A stretch of 64,000 nt of DNA from Sarcophilus harrisii (Eukaryota; Chordata; Mammalia; Dasyuromorphia; Dasyuridae). The stretch spans positions 74,221,823 through 74,285,822 of the forward strand of contig NC_045432.1 of NCBI RefSeq assembly GCF_902635505.1, read 5' to 3'. Of the stretch, positions 1-10,824 are shown piece by piece (the stretch's first letter is position 1; each line of letters begins with the position of its first letter). Made by a program: the position numbers and the translations under genes. The notes under the pieces are model-generated. The model was not told the origin of the DNA and did no database searches. It saw only the letters and a program-made list of their open reading frames with translations.

Positions 1-1124
1 GCCCCTCTCCCCAAATACTTAACCCAAAGGCCAAACTATCTTTTAAGTAGCTAAAAAACTTGACGTTGAACATCACAGACCCAGCCAACTGAAGCTGCTT
101 AGTGATTATTTAGTGATTATTTCCATTTAAATGTCTAAAGTGTCACTAATCTGCCACAGCTTGATTAAGGTGCCAGAGTGGGAGCCAGTGTAGCTTCCTG
201 CCTTCCAGGACGAGCGGGAGCCTTAGGGGACCAGAGTGAGAAATGAAGAAGGGGATGGGCCAGTGCTCTGTGGTAAGGCACAAGTTTCCCTCTGGGAGGC
301 TGAGGCTGGAAACATTCGGGCAAAGGGACGGCCCGGAGTTCTCAGCGGTTGTTTTGTCCCTAGCTGTGCTGTTCCTGCTAAAGGTGTCAGCCCTGGAGAG
401 GTTGCTAAGGAAGCAACAGTCCCTCTTGCCTTCCTCTAAACCCTGAATGTTGTGAGTACGCAGGTGGGCCAAGAGGGGGGGGGGACCTAGGGAATGAGCT
501 GAGTGGCCTGGGCTAAAGGAGTGCCCAGGCATCCAGTTGGTGCCCACCACCCGGGGCTAAAAGCAAAATTGATGCTGGAGGTAGGAGTGAAGGAGCATTG
601 CTGCTCTCAGAGGCACCGAACCCCCAAAGTCAACCTTTCCTGGGGTTCCCCCGGAATATCTGGCTACCTTAGAGACAACCCAAAAAATAGTTGTTGCCGG
701 AGCCGACCATGAAAGTGGTGCATCCGTTCCCTCCGCAGCAGATAACAAGGGCAAGAGCCCTGCAGAGGGGGGAGACATGAAGCTACCTCCAGATCAAATC
801 TGTCTCAAACTGGACCAGCGTCTGATGTCTGGCTGTATGATCCCCAACCCAAGGGCCCCCAACCTGAAATATCCTTCCTGTGTCTCTGAGGTACCCTGAG
901 GGAAGGGGGTCATGCAGGGAGCCTGAACTCGGTTGGGGAGAAGCCGAAAGGAGCCAAGGTTGCTGACATCCCAGCACTGTGGCCCAGGGTAGACTTAATA
1001 TGGGGCATTCTCTGGATTAGCCTGCCACCTTCTCAGCTGGAGCCCCACTGCTCCAGCTTTAATGAGCCACCATTTTCTTTCCTCTGATCATCTGTCTCAG
1101 AATTAAATAGCAGTCCATTGTAAG
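1..1124. other. No recognised gene or repeat
   Basis: Short open frames exist on both strands, including about 134 codons on the minus strand at 146-550, but none resembles a known protein or has splice context. A short G-run lies near 474-484. Confidence 0.5.
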
Positions 1125-1222
1125 AATAATAGGACCTGACATTTATGTAATGCTTTAAAGTTGGCCAGAATGCTTACGTGTAATTTTATTTGATCCCTAT
1201 TAGGGAGGTGCTCTCGTTATCC
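1125..1222 (+). repeat. MIR/THER1 5' part
   Basis: The sequence around GACATTTATGTAATGCTTTA and TTTATTTGATCCCTATTAGG matches the first half of the marsupial MIR/THER1 consensus. It is cut by the L1 piece that follows. Confidence 0.65.
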
Positions 1223-1970
1223 ATTTTCTCTGCTTTTTTTCAATTTTGTTTTTCCAAATACACATAAAGATCGTTTTCAACATTCATTTTTGTAAAACTT
1301 TGTGTTCCAAATTTCCCCCTGTCCCTTACCTCCCCCTCCCCAAGACACCAAGCAATCTGACATAGGTTAGATATGTGCACTTCTTTTAAATATATTTCTA
1401 TATTTGTCATGTTGTACAAGGAAAATCAGACCACAAAGGAAAAAAAAAACATGAGAAAGAAAAAGCAAAACCCAAAAAGATGAAAATCCTCTGCTTTGAT
1501 CCATATTTAGTCTCCATCGTTCTCTCTCTGGAATTGGACGGCACTTTCTATCCCAAGTCCCTTGGCACTGGCCTGAATCATCTCATGGTTGAAAAGAACT
1601 ACGTCCACTGGAATTGATCATCACATAATCTTGTTGTTGCCATGTACAGTGATCTCCTGGTTCTGCTCACTTCACTTAGCTTCAGTTCCTGTAAGTCTCT
1701 CCAGGCCTTTCTGAACTCCTCCTGCTGGTCGTTTCTTACAGAACAGTAATATTCCATAACATTCATAGACCACAGTTTATTCAGCCATTCTCCAATTGAT
1801 GGTCATCCATCCAGTTTCCAGTTTCTTGCCACTACAAACAGGGCTGCCACAAACATTCTTGCACATGCGGGTCCCTTTCCCTCCTTTAAGATCTCTTTGG
1901 GATACAGACCCAGTAGAAAAACTGCTGGATCAAAGGAAATGCACAGTTTGATAGCCCCCTTTGGGTATAA
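1223..1970 (-). repeat. L1 3' end
   Basis: This is a marsupial L1 3' end on the minus strand. Diagnostic words are GATCTCCTGGTTCTGCTCAC, AAGTCTCTCCAGGCCTTTCT and GGGCTGCCACAAACATTCTT. The same block recurs at 21.6 kb, 31-33.5 kb and 52.7 kb. Confidence 0.88.
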
Positions 1971-1983
1971 AGACTCCTTTTCT

Positions 1984-2162
1984 TGAGTTCAAATCTGGCC
2001 TCAGACACTTACTAGCTATATGAACTTAAGCAAGTCACTTTACCCTGTTTGCCTCAGTTTCATCATCTGGAAAACGAGCCGGAAAAGGAAATGGCAAACT
2101 ACTCCAGGATCTTTGCCAAGAAAATCCCAACTGGGTTTAGAGAGAGTCAAATAGGACCAAAA
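1984..2162 (+). repeat. MAR1-type CORE-SINE (5' truncated)
   Basis: It reads TGAGTTCAAATCTGGCCTCA, then TTTGCCTCAGTTTCATCATC, then GGAAATGGCAAACTACTCCA. This is the characteristic order of the marsupial MAR1 SINE. Confidence 0.88.
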
Positions 2163-4127
2163 AGTGGCCTCTTGGGAACCAAAAGCCTGCTGTGTTCTTT
2201 AGCCCTCTCCCCACAGACCAACCTCAGCAGTACTTCAGCCAGATTCAAGAACTGAGAATATGGTAAAGTGCTTTCCATACATTGTGATGTTAGGACTATC
2301 CTGTGGCTTCCTCATTCTAAGTCCAAGCTCTTTCCTCACAGCCCCCGGGGCAGCTGGGAACTTTGAGGGAAATTTGGCAGAAGTGGAAGGGGAAAACTTT
2401 TATTTCTTCGTACCCTTCTCTAGTTCTCCTGGCCCTCACCTCTGAAGGCTGGGAAAGTATCTCCCAGTCTGGGAGATTGGAGGATATGGTTTTTATTCAT
2501 CCCAGTCATAATGTTCACTGGCTAACTAGCATATCTCTATGTCTTTGTTTTTCTTTTTTTATATGTTTCTATTTCTTAACCTCTGTTTCCTCATCTGTAA
2601 AATCAGGAGAAAAGAGGTTATTGTGATGCCGAAATTTGGTAATATGTCTGGAGCAGGACTTAGGGGTGACCGTTCTCACTTGTAACCTGAGTACAGGGCG
2701 CTCTGCTGGTTGACAACCACCCAGAACCCCCCATCCTTTAGCCCACTGCTAGATTTTATTAATTCTCATCTCTCTCATTCATCAATTAGCTGAGTCAGCT
2801 ATCCCAGTTGACAAAATAAACACAAGAAACGATTTTCCCATGACTTTTCTCTGTCTTTCCTTCCCCACCCCAAACCCCATTCTCATAGGCTTAAATAAAC
2901 ATCAGTGTTACTTTCTCTACAATTTATGGCCAACATAACAAACAATAAAAAGACACTGAAATATTTCAACAGTGCATCACAGGAAAAAAAAAAAAAACAA
3001 CTGCTGATTTCCTTAATCTGGAATCAGAGTCCCACCATTCAAATCTTTCAGGAAGGCAGTCAGAGGCTCTCCAAAACTTCTTTTCGAGATCCCTTCTCTG
3101 CAGCATATCCACAAAATAAGAATTAAGCTCAGTCTCCCAGGAAATATACTCTCTTGGTCCTTTTTTTTTATCTTCAGCCTCTCTTCATCCATCACAGTTA
3201 ACGGTGTCTAGTCAAGACTGTTTTAACAGTCTCCAGATCATAGCTAAACTGCCACAAGTACCAATTTCAAGTCCTTATTGAAGGGACAATATTCAGTCTC
3301 TTTGAAATGGCCTACTCAAGCTGGAATTATGCTTCTCTTCGGCCCAAAGCTGTTCAGTCCCTAAATTGTTCAGCTAAGGCACATACGGTCCCACACCGAT
3401 ACTATATATAATTACGTGTATCGCGGTGGAAAGCTCCACTTGACAGACTTAGCGTAAATAAATACAGACAGAACATAATACCCGCATGTATTACAACATT
3501 ATATGCGAGAAGAAAAAATAACACCACATCAGCAAATAATAAAGGCACATAAAACAGACGTGACATTAAATGAAACACAAAATATATCTTAATAAAGTGT
3601 AATACAATAACAAACTATTGTGCCAAGTAACATAAAATTCCTATTAAGTGCACAAGAGCATAGAATATAATTACAAAACAATATTCGTTGTCATTCAACA
3701 ATGAACTCTAGTTGGCTGCGTGGAAAGCCAAGCGCTTCTCCCCAAATCCCCTAAATCGGCCCAGTTCTAGGACGGACATTGATCTTTCTACATTTGTACC
3801 TGAATTGCTGAGTTTCAGAGGCTGACTACCAGTATTTTGAAGCTTCCTATATTATCTTTTTATCCTGGAGGTCGCTACAGAGAAGGCGCTAAGACAAGAA
3901 AGCTCCTGGCTCCCTTTGTCTGAATTGGGGAACTCCTCAGACCCAGACAAGTTGATGGAGATTTTTTATCCAGTGTCTTCTGTCTTTAAGGCAATACTCT
4001 GGGCTACCTCAGTGGGAAATTTTCTTTTGAGCATCTTTTAGTAGTTCTTTAGTATCTAGGTGGTAGACCATTTCAGACTCTAGCTGTCTCCTTATATCTA
4101 CCGTAATGTCCGGGCTAGATGTCTGGA
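2163..4127. other. Mostly unidentified, with MIR core and possible retroviral internal remnant
   Basis: A MIR 3' core lies at about 2,560-2,640 (CTGTTTCCTCATCTGTAAAA). The stretch 3,380-3,700 is AT-rich, with several AATAAA-like words on both strands, and I could not assign it. Sequence at about 3,900-4,127 borders the LTR-like block at 4,128-4,538 on its internal side and may belong to the same element. Confidence 0.35.
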
Positions 4128-4538
4128 GGTCCTCTGGAAGGGTCTTGATCTCAGCAGGATAGACACCATGAGAATGGACAAGAATAGAGTCTAGAGTCTT
4201 TATTGTCTCTTACACAGTCTGTGTCTGTCATATTCTGACCCAGTCTCCCTCAGCAATCCGCCAGTCTGACTTCTGTCTGACTTCGCTCTGACTTCCTGTT
4301 CCCAGTTGTTATATGCCCTACTACAATTACATCATTACAGCATACTGAATATATGTGAACTAGAGAACCATTCCATCACCATGCTAAGTACTAAGTATAT
4401 ATGTAAACTACAGAACCATTGTTTCATCAATTCCTCTGAGTTAACGCCTTGTTTCAAGTAGACTTCTATGTTTCAAGTTTGCTATACTATGATTTTGTAA
4501 GCAGATATTTGTTTTATCTCCTGCTCCAGGTCGGATTC
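4128..4538 (-). mobile_element. LTR-like fossil (endogenous retrovirus class)
   Basis: Read on the minus strand, it has the layout of a retroviral LTR. There is a promoter-like region, a cluster of short direct repeats at about 4,262-4,298 (variants of GTCTGACTTC), then a poly(A) hexamer at 4,199-4,204 followed by a T/GT-rich end. It appears to be an old, solitary or heavily degraded copy. No coding part can be recognised. Confidence 0.5.
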
Positions 4539-4618
4539 TAGGGCTTAGCATAGTGCCCATCACTAAGCCCAAACCAAACAGGAGGCACTTAATAAATGCT
4601 TCTTGATTGATAGACATT
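4539..4618 (+). repeat. L2-type tail
   Basis: The tail has GGGCTTAGCATAGTGCCCAT and ends GGCACTTAATAAATGCTTCT, the conserved 3' end shared by L2 and related SINEs. Confidence 0.75.
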
Positions 4619-5420
4619 TGCTCCTAGGCCTTTATCTCCATCCCTATAGTTGTCTGATCACGTTTGAGCTCTTGGGTTATATAACTCACTTTTCACCCAC
4701 CTCGATCATAGACTATCTAATTGTGTCACGCACCTGGATGGTGATCCGGCTTTGTGATAAATGGTGTTGCTGAGTAAAAACTTTCTTAGCACAGAGGGTG
4801 GGCGCCCAGGGCCATGCTTGATAGGCAATTTCAAGATTCCTCTTCTTGAAGACTTCCCAGATTCCAAGGTGAGACCTGGGACACTTTGAACTAAATTACA
4901 TTTCATCAAGCTCGTTTTGTCCATTGTTTTTTTAAATAATACTGTGGCATACTCGTGTGCAAACCTTTACTGATGCTTCCTTGGGAGAAAAGAAATCTTG
5001 CCCTGAGAAGATTTCCAGCATGAGCTTCTGATATTTTTGTGACGTAAGAAATCCCTATTCAGCACCCCTCGTATGTGAAGCATCTTTCTCTGACTTAAAC
5101 ATGCCTCCGACCAAGTTTCCAGCCTGATGTATAAACTCTTTCTTTTCTTAAAAAATAATTCCTTTTCCAAAAGATCAATATTGTATATTATACTCTATCA
5201 ATAATTGTAAAATAATTGAATGGATCTGATTATTCACCAAATCCCGATGACTAGTTTCTCCCAAACTCATCCTGTGACATGTGGATCCTGTGAATTGTCA
5301 GTCTCCTTCCCTCCCTTCCCCACCCTCATCCCCCCTGGAGCGAGGTGCCTTGCCATCTCTAAGCTGCTTCATTTGGACTGAAAACTGAAAGAGGAATGAG
5401 GTACTTCTCTTCTTTGGTTC
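4619..5420. other. No recognised feature
   Basis: Small open frames on the minus strand (about 70 codons) lack any similarity I know. A pyrimidine-rich patch lies at 5,300-5,340. Confidence 0.5.
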
Positions 5421-5424
5421 CTAG

Positions 5425-5678
5425 GGGGAGTTGGAAAGGATAGAGCATTGGGCCACGAGTCAGGAAGACTCATTTTCCGGAGTTCAAATTTGGCCTTAGA
5501 CACTACCTGGGTAACCCTGGGAAAGTCACTTTCCCCTATTTGACTCAGTCTCCTCGTTTGTAAAAACAAACCGAAGAAGGAAAAGGCAAACTGCTCCAGG
5601 ATCTCTGCCAAGAAAACCCCAAATGGGGTTACAAAGAGTCAGACCCAGCTGAAAAACAACTTAACAACCAAACAACTC
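5425..5678 (+). repeat. MAR1-type CORE-SINE, near full length
   Basis: The copy starts with a degenerate tRNA-like head and has TTCAAATTTGGCCTTAGACA and AAAGGCAAACTGCTCCAGGA. It ends near GAGTCAGACCCAGCTGAAAA and ACTTAACAACC. The order is as in the marsupial MAR1 consensus. Confidence 0.88.
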
Positions 5679-5689
5679 CTACTCCCTAG

Positions 5690-6430
5690 GTGCTTTGTGG
5701 CTCACGAGATAGATGGACATTCCAGATGGTCTTTCTTACAAACGGTTTATTATCCAAGCACATAAACTATGTCATTCCTTTACACTCAGACAACTTGAAG
5801 GAGCCCAGTTCTCCACCCCTCTGCCCCCAGGGCAGAGGTGAGGCTGAAAATTCTCAGTATTGGGGGGGAGCCCTCAGGAATTTGCTTGCAAAAGAGATTT
5901 CATCTCCCTTCCTGGGCTCTGCAATAAGGCTGCAGGGCTCTCTCCTGTTGACCCCAATGATCATTGCAAGCGTAAGAAGAAAGAATCATGGGGAAGATCA
6001 CAGAGGCCATCTCTTGGGTCTCTTAACACTGGAAGACCTTTTGTCCAAATATAGACTGCTGCTTCTCCAGCAACTGGGATTGATCCCAGTTCTTCCCAAT
6101 GTCTCCCAGTGATCGACAATTAGACGGAAAATACTTGGTTGGGCGCTGATTGTCGGGGAGAAAGGATACCCACAAAAGCCTGAGGGAGGCCACGTCATCG
6201 TGGACCTCTGCCAGTTTCAGACTGGCTAGGTTTGCCTTGGCCACTTGCTCCTTAGATTCACCCTTCATAAAACACGCTGGCCGTCTTGGCTCCTCCCTGT
6301 TATGTGACAGTGACTAGAAAGCCTCTCTCAGAAGGGCATCTTGGTAGCTCTTAAGCAGGCAGGGGTCCATCACACCCTCCTAAGAGGGCTAAACAAATTT
6401 AGACAAGGCGTTCCTAGGCTAAGATTGTTT
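5690..6430 (-). mobile_element. Possible LTR remnant
   Basis: On the minus strand a poly(A) hexamer at 5,747-5,752 is followed by sequence like the U5 part of an LTR. The preceding 650 bases are unlike the other repeats in the window. The family is not recognised and the call is weak; if correct, it is an old solitary LTR. Confidence 0.25.
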
Positions 6431-6673
6431 GTCTTAAATGCTTCCTCCTATTAACAGGATTAAGATCTCTCTTAACCCTCTGCTTGATGAGGTTACACCC
6501 CTGATGGGGAGCCTGTGTCTCCAAAAGCTGTTTAAGGGGGATTTGCCAAAGATTTCTCCAAGAGCTATGTAGGTATGAAGTACCATGCTTCCTCTCAGTT
6601 CCTCAAGATCTTTTTGGGTTTTCCATACAAACAAAAAGGGAAGATTTGAAAAAAAAAAAAAAAAAAGACTAGT

Positions 6674-6842
6674 AGGGGCAGCTAGATGGTGGAGCCTTCT
6701 GGCCCTGAAGTCAGGAGGACCTGAATTCAAATCTGACCTCAGACACTTCCTGGCTATGTAACTCTTAGTAAATCGCTTAACCTCAATTGCCTCAGCAAAA
6801 TAAATTAAAAAAAAACAAAAAAAAAACAACAAAAGAAAGCAT
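6674..6842 (+). repeat. Marsupial tRNA-derived SINE with A-rich tail
   Basis: It opens GGGGCAGCTAGATGGTGGAG, continues TTCAAATCTGACCTCAGACA and ends in an A-rich tail. Flanking target-site copies AAAAGACTAG lie at 6,663-6,672 and 6,843-6,852. Confidence 0.9.
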
Positions 6843-6854
6843 AAAAGACTAGGT

Positions 6855-8069
6855 AGAACTGCTGCAAAGTTCAAATCTTTTGCTCCAAATCATGGCCTTT
6901 TACATGCAAACAACAACAATAACAAAAATAGTCTCCCAGATTTTTTCCCCCGGTTTCCCCACAATGAAGAATCTCTTGCTTCTGAAAATTCTCTGTTATC
7001 CATAATCTCTATAGATAACACAATAGCATACATAGTTGTCATTAACCTTTCTACCTCTGTAGCAGAATGCACATGCAGACACATGATACTGGTATCCACA
7101 CTGGAAGTTAAGAGAGCCAGCCACAGTACATGGGACAAAGACAACCCGGTGACTGTAATTATAGCATGGATCACCACATTGCTTATCCAAAATCAGGAAC
7201 TCGGGAGTCTTACACAATTCATGCATAGAACTGCATCCCCGCATAAATAACTGTGTATGTATGTATGATACAGAAGCGGGAGGACGTTACATTGTGTATG
7301 ACAAATGTGGCAATTACATACAAAACATACACAACGTATACTCTAACAGTGTGTGGTGTCTGGTTCCATAGTTAACCAGTTGCGTTTTTGTTGAAACATC
7401 ACAAGATTTGTTACTGCCTAAATAGGTTTAGTGTTCCTACTGAGCTAACAGATGGCCCCCGGTGACTGTGGGCGATCACAGACGTGCCAGTCCTGGACTT
7501 GGAGATGATCAAGGTCGACTAGAACAATTTCTAGGCAATTTAAGCGACCTTTATTTCCAAGAGGCCAACACTGTAGGAGTATGAGCTTGGGAAGGTGCCG
7601 TTTTGGGGTTCGCATCTACTCATTCTAGCTGAAGATGGGGCCCCCTGGGGGTTGGGATGGCCTTAGATGAATTACCTGAATCACAGTGGGCAACCATCAT
7701 CCTCTATTCGACTCTTTCCCTTTGGAGTTTTTGGTTTTTGTTCCTTTTTCTCTCCTACTTTTTATGTGGTTGTAGAATTTTTTTCACCTCTCAGGCAAGC
7801 AGATTCCTCTTTCTTTTCTTCCCCTTTAACTCATTCTGTTTATTAGCCTTTTACATTTCCTTTTCTTGTACCCCTTTCCCAAAATATCTTCATTATCCAT
7901 CTTCTCTGTCTATTCCAGTTCTCCATTCTCTGGCTCATAATTCCTATGATGATTTTGTCTCTATTCTCTATCTTTCATGCAATCAAAACTACCCAAGTCT
8001 CCATTCTAGGCTTTGCCTTCTGAGAAGATTTCGCCTTGTAGAGCTTCCCCCACGGATTTCCCTTTTCTC
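6855..8069. other. No recognised feature
   Basis: There are a few TGTATGTATG-type words near 7,255 and a poly(A)-like word on the minus strand near 7,551. The region 7,700-8,069 is T- and pyrimidine-rich and may be a diverged outer part of the duplication that follows. Confidence 0.4.
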
Positions 8070-9040
8070 TTGTGCCTCATTCCCAGAACAATGGCAGTTC
8101 TTGCAAGCGTTGGGACACTTCTCCATGGTGATCTCCTCCACCCCCAAACGAGCCCATCAACGATCCCCACTCTCTATTGTTAACAATTTTATTTTCGCCA
8201 TGTGTCTCGAAATCTCTTCCCCTGGTATTCAATGCATTTCACTCTCCCAAGTGCCAGTTACCTGTGAGTTATGACTGCCCCCATCAGTGCTGGACAAGCG
8301 GACTGCCCTAAACCCTCCAAACTACATGCAGCAAAAGCTGCCCATCTCCCTTCCCACGATCTCTCTTCACCCATAGAAGCATTAGTGGAACCACCTCCTG
8401 CCACCAAAACAAATCTTTTCTTTCTCCTCCTTTTCAGTCCTTCCCCTCTACTCTTTTCCCCATCCTCTCTGAGTTTCTCTCTCACAGGGCTCTTCTTTCT
8501 TTCATTGTTAGTCCTCATTTTAACCCTTTCTCATTATACTTCACTCCCAGAATGATGCCAGTTCTTACAGGCATCATAAAGGGAATTGCTCTTTGGCAGC
8601 CCCGCGCCCCCCCCTCCCCGCACCAACCACATCCCTGATTATGCAAGCCCATGGATGACCTGTACTCTCGCTTGTTGTTGTACTTTTTCACTATTTGTCT
8701 CAAAATCTCTTTCCTGGTTCCAAGTGCTAATTACTGTGAGTTCCCATCTACCCTCCCTCCCAATGTAGGACAAGTGAACTGTACCAAATCCCCCAGACCA
8801 TACCCAGCCCAAGGTCCCTAGTTCCCTTCATAGGATATCTCTCTTCACCCATAAAAGCACATTCATCAGTAAAACCCCTCCTACCCCCAAAATAAGGCCT
8901 CCTTCTTTTTCTTCCTTTCTTGTCCTTCCCCCATATTCCTTACCCACTCACAAGTTCTTCTCTTACCAAGAGCAAAGGAATAGCCTTCCTCTCATTGCTA
9001 GCTCTTTGTTTTAACCCAAGTACATCACACATTATTCTTT
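8070..9040. repeat. Tandem duplication, two units of about 480 bp
   Basis: Unit 1 (about 8,070-8,540) and unit 2 (about 8,541-9,040) share ordered anchors. These include TCCCAGAA at 8,091 and 8,545, GTCTC near 8,204 followed by AATCTCTT with its partner at 8,697, GGACAAG at 8,292 and 8,768, and CTCTCTTCACCCATA at 8,361 and 8,839. Offsets vary from 454 to 493, so both units carry many small indels and the duplication is old. The source element is unknown to me. Confidence 0.75.
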
Positions 9041-9449
9041 ATCCACTAATGTCCTCCCCCACTTCAGATAACCTCTCCATTATATTTTAGTCCCAACAAA
9101 AAAAAATTCATCTTTAGTCCGAGTGTTAGCAGGCAGTAGCTACCATCTTAGACCAGTAAAATCTACTTTGTACCACTGCGAGAGTTCTTGACTTCAATAT
9201 CCAAAGTCATAATGTAGTATTTACGTGGGGATAGAATGTAAAGCCTTGGGTAACGTCAAGATTCCTGATGATGTGTGTGAGATTAATTAGAATCTAGTAT
9301 AGAATGTTATAGAATACCTCCATCTTCTGTCAGTGGCTCAATAGTAAGAGTGCCTTAGGAGGAATGAAGCTTGAGTTACCCAGCATTCCTCCCTGGCTTC
9401 ATACCTTACATCACTTCTCATAATAATTCATATTCAATTACTCCTATAG
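9041..9449. other. No recognised feature
   Basis: This stretch lies between the duplication and the Gypsy-type fossil. It could be part of the latter but shows no motif. Confidence 0.4.
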
Positions 9450-10070
9450 TCCATCATTCAGAAAGAACCAAAACAAAGATAATTGATTCAAAGCAACAAA
9501 GTTCATAAACACCGACGGCGCATTCTGGTAGACACGAGCACTTCTGTGTTATAATGCCCCCCTCTCTGTATAGCACAGAAAATCTTCCTCCTTTCTGTGG
9601 GTACCACCATAACTTTGGATACATGTGGCCTGCGGGACAGTGCATCTGAATCCACATTAAACTTCCTGGCCACAAATGTATGCTGAATTCATAGCTGGCT
9701 ATTTGATTCCCGTCTCTGCAAAATATCATCCAATTTATTGATGATCTGGTCAAAATATGTCAGTGAGTTTTTAGCAGTCCAGATTTCAAATTGAGCTCCA
9801 TGTACATAGTCTTAAAAGCAAAAACCATAAGTGGAGTAGGGAATGAGCTTTAATTTCAATAAGTCTTCTCTTGGCACATACTCTAGGTGACCATCACTTA
9901 CTTGGTATGAGATTACTTCCAAACCTTCCAAACTAGGATCAGGATAGAGTCCAAGGGTTTTGTCCAGTTAGCTATTCATAAGCCAACATTGGTGCAAGAA
10001 GCAATGAACCAATTTCTTCCAAATTCGTTCCAAACGATCTCCAAATGGTGGCAAGGTAACAATGGAATCG
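9450..10070 (-). mobile_element. Ty3/Gypsy-type pol fossil (RNase H region)
   Basis: Read on the minus strand, this region shows, in order, hallmarks of the RNase H domain of vertebrate Ty3/Gypsy-class pol. There is the FEIWTAKNSLTYF stretch, corresponding to the FEVxTDNNPLTY motif of the family, and then the DALSRRP motif that marks the end of RNase H before integrase. The copy is broken in several places and old. No LTRs were recognised beside it. An endogenous retrovirus pol is a less likely alternative because of the DALSRRP block. Confidence 0.7.
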
Positions 10071-10635
10071 GGCCAAATTCATCTCTCTCACCCTTCCTCT
10101 TTAGCTTTCAACCATGTAACTATGAGTAAGAGACTTAGCAACTTTATAGCATCATTCTTCACAATAACAAATTAATAGTCCTGCCTATTTGGCTGTGTTG
10201 TCTTGATGGTAAGCTAGTATCGGACTGCTTTTGCCTGTGGTCCCATGATGCTTTGTTTCTATGACTGCAGTAGTTCAGCCTCCTATTCCATTGCCATCAG
10301 GCTTTCCCTGAACTCTGCCTTTTAACACACGTAAAGGTGGAGGGTTTTTGTCCCAGCATCATAGTCCATACTTGAGTTGTTCTGCCGCTATTATCATGTG
10401 ATATTCCTTATTGCATACCTCTCTAATCGATTGTTAGTGTGTTCTCGATGTCTCGTGCCCTAGAGCATCTCTGGTCTACTGTCTGGTGTATGCAATGATG
10501 GCTACATGTATCTCAGGCACCATGTTATCCAGAAAAGATTCAGTAGCTTGCAGCACTATCCTCTTCTACCTTCATTACTAACTTGAAAACCAAATTCTAA
10601 AGCCACCTGTATCCGAAAAATGGAGACTTTCTCTC
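10071..10635. other. No recognised feature
   Basis: This stretch lies on the upstream side of the Gypsy-type fossil (minus strand) and may be further decayed element sequence, but I can recognise no motif. Confidence 0.35.
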
Positions 10636-10639
10636 CTTG

Positions 10640-10820
10640 GTAAGGGACTGGACGTGGTTGAGTCAAGGAGTCTCGAGTATTAGCTTGCGTCCTAAGGGGG
10701 GTACTATAAACTTGGGCAATTCATTTGACCTCCATGGGCCTCTGAGCCTTCGTCTAGAAAACAAGGGGGTGGGAAATGTGAACAAGATCAGGTCTCTTCC
10801 AGCTCCAGATCCCATGCTCT
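10640..10820 (+). repeat. MIR/THER1 copy
   Basis: Ordered words ACTTGGGCAATTCATTTGAC, CTCCATGGGCCTCTGAGCCT and AGGTCTCTTCCAGCTCCAGA match the marsupial MIR/THER1 3' half. Confidence 0.8.
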
Positions 10821-10824
10821 CACC

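Noticed and set aside
146-550. A 134-codon minus-strand frame near the window start
   Set aside because: No recognisable motif, no splice or start context, and unremarkable codon content; it is likely a chance open frame.
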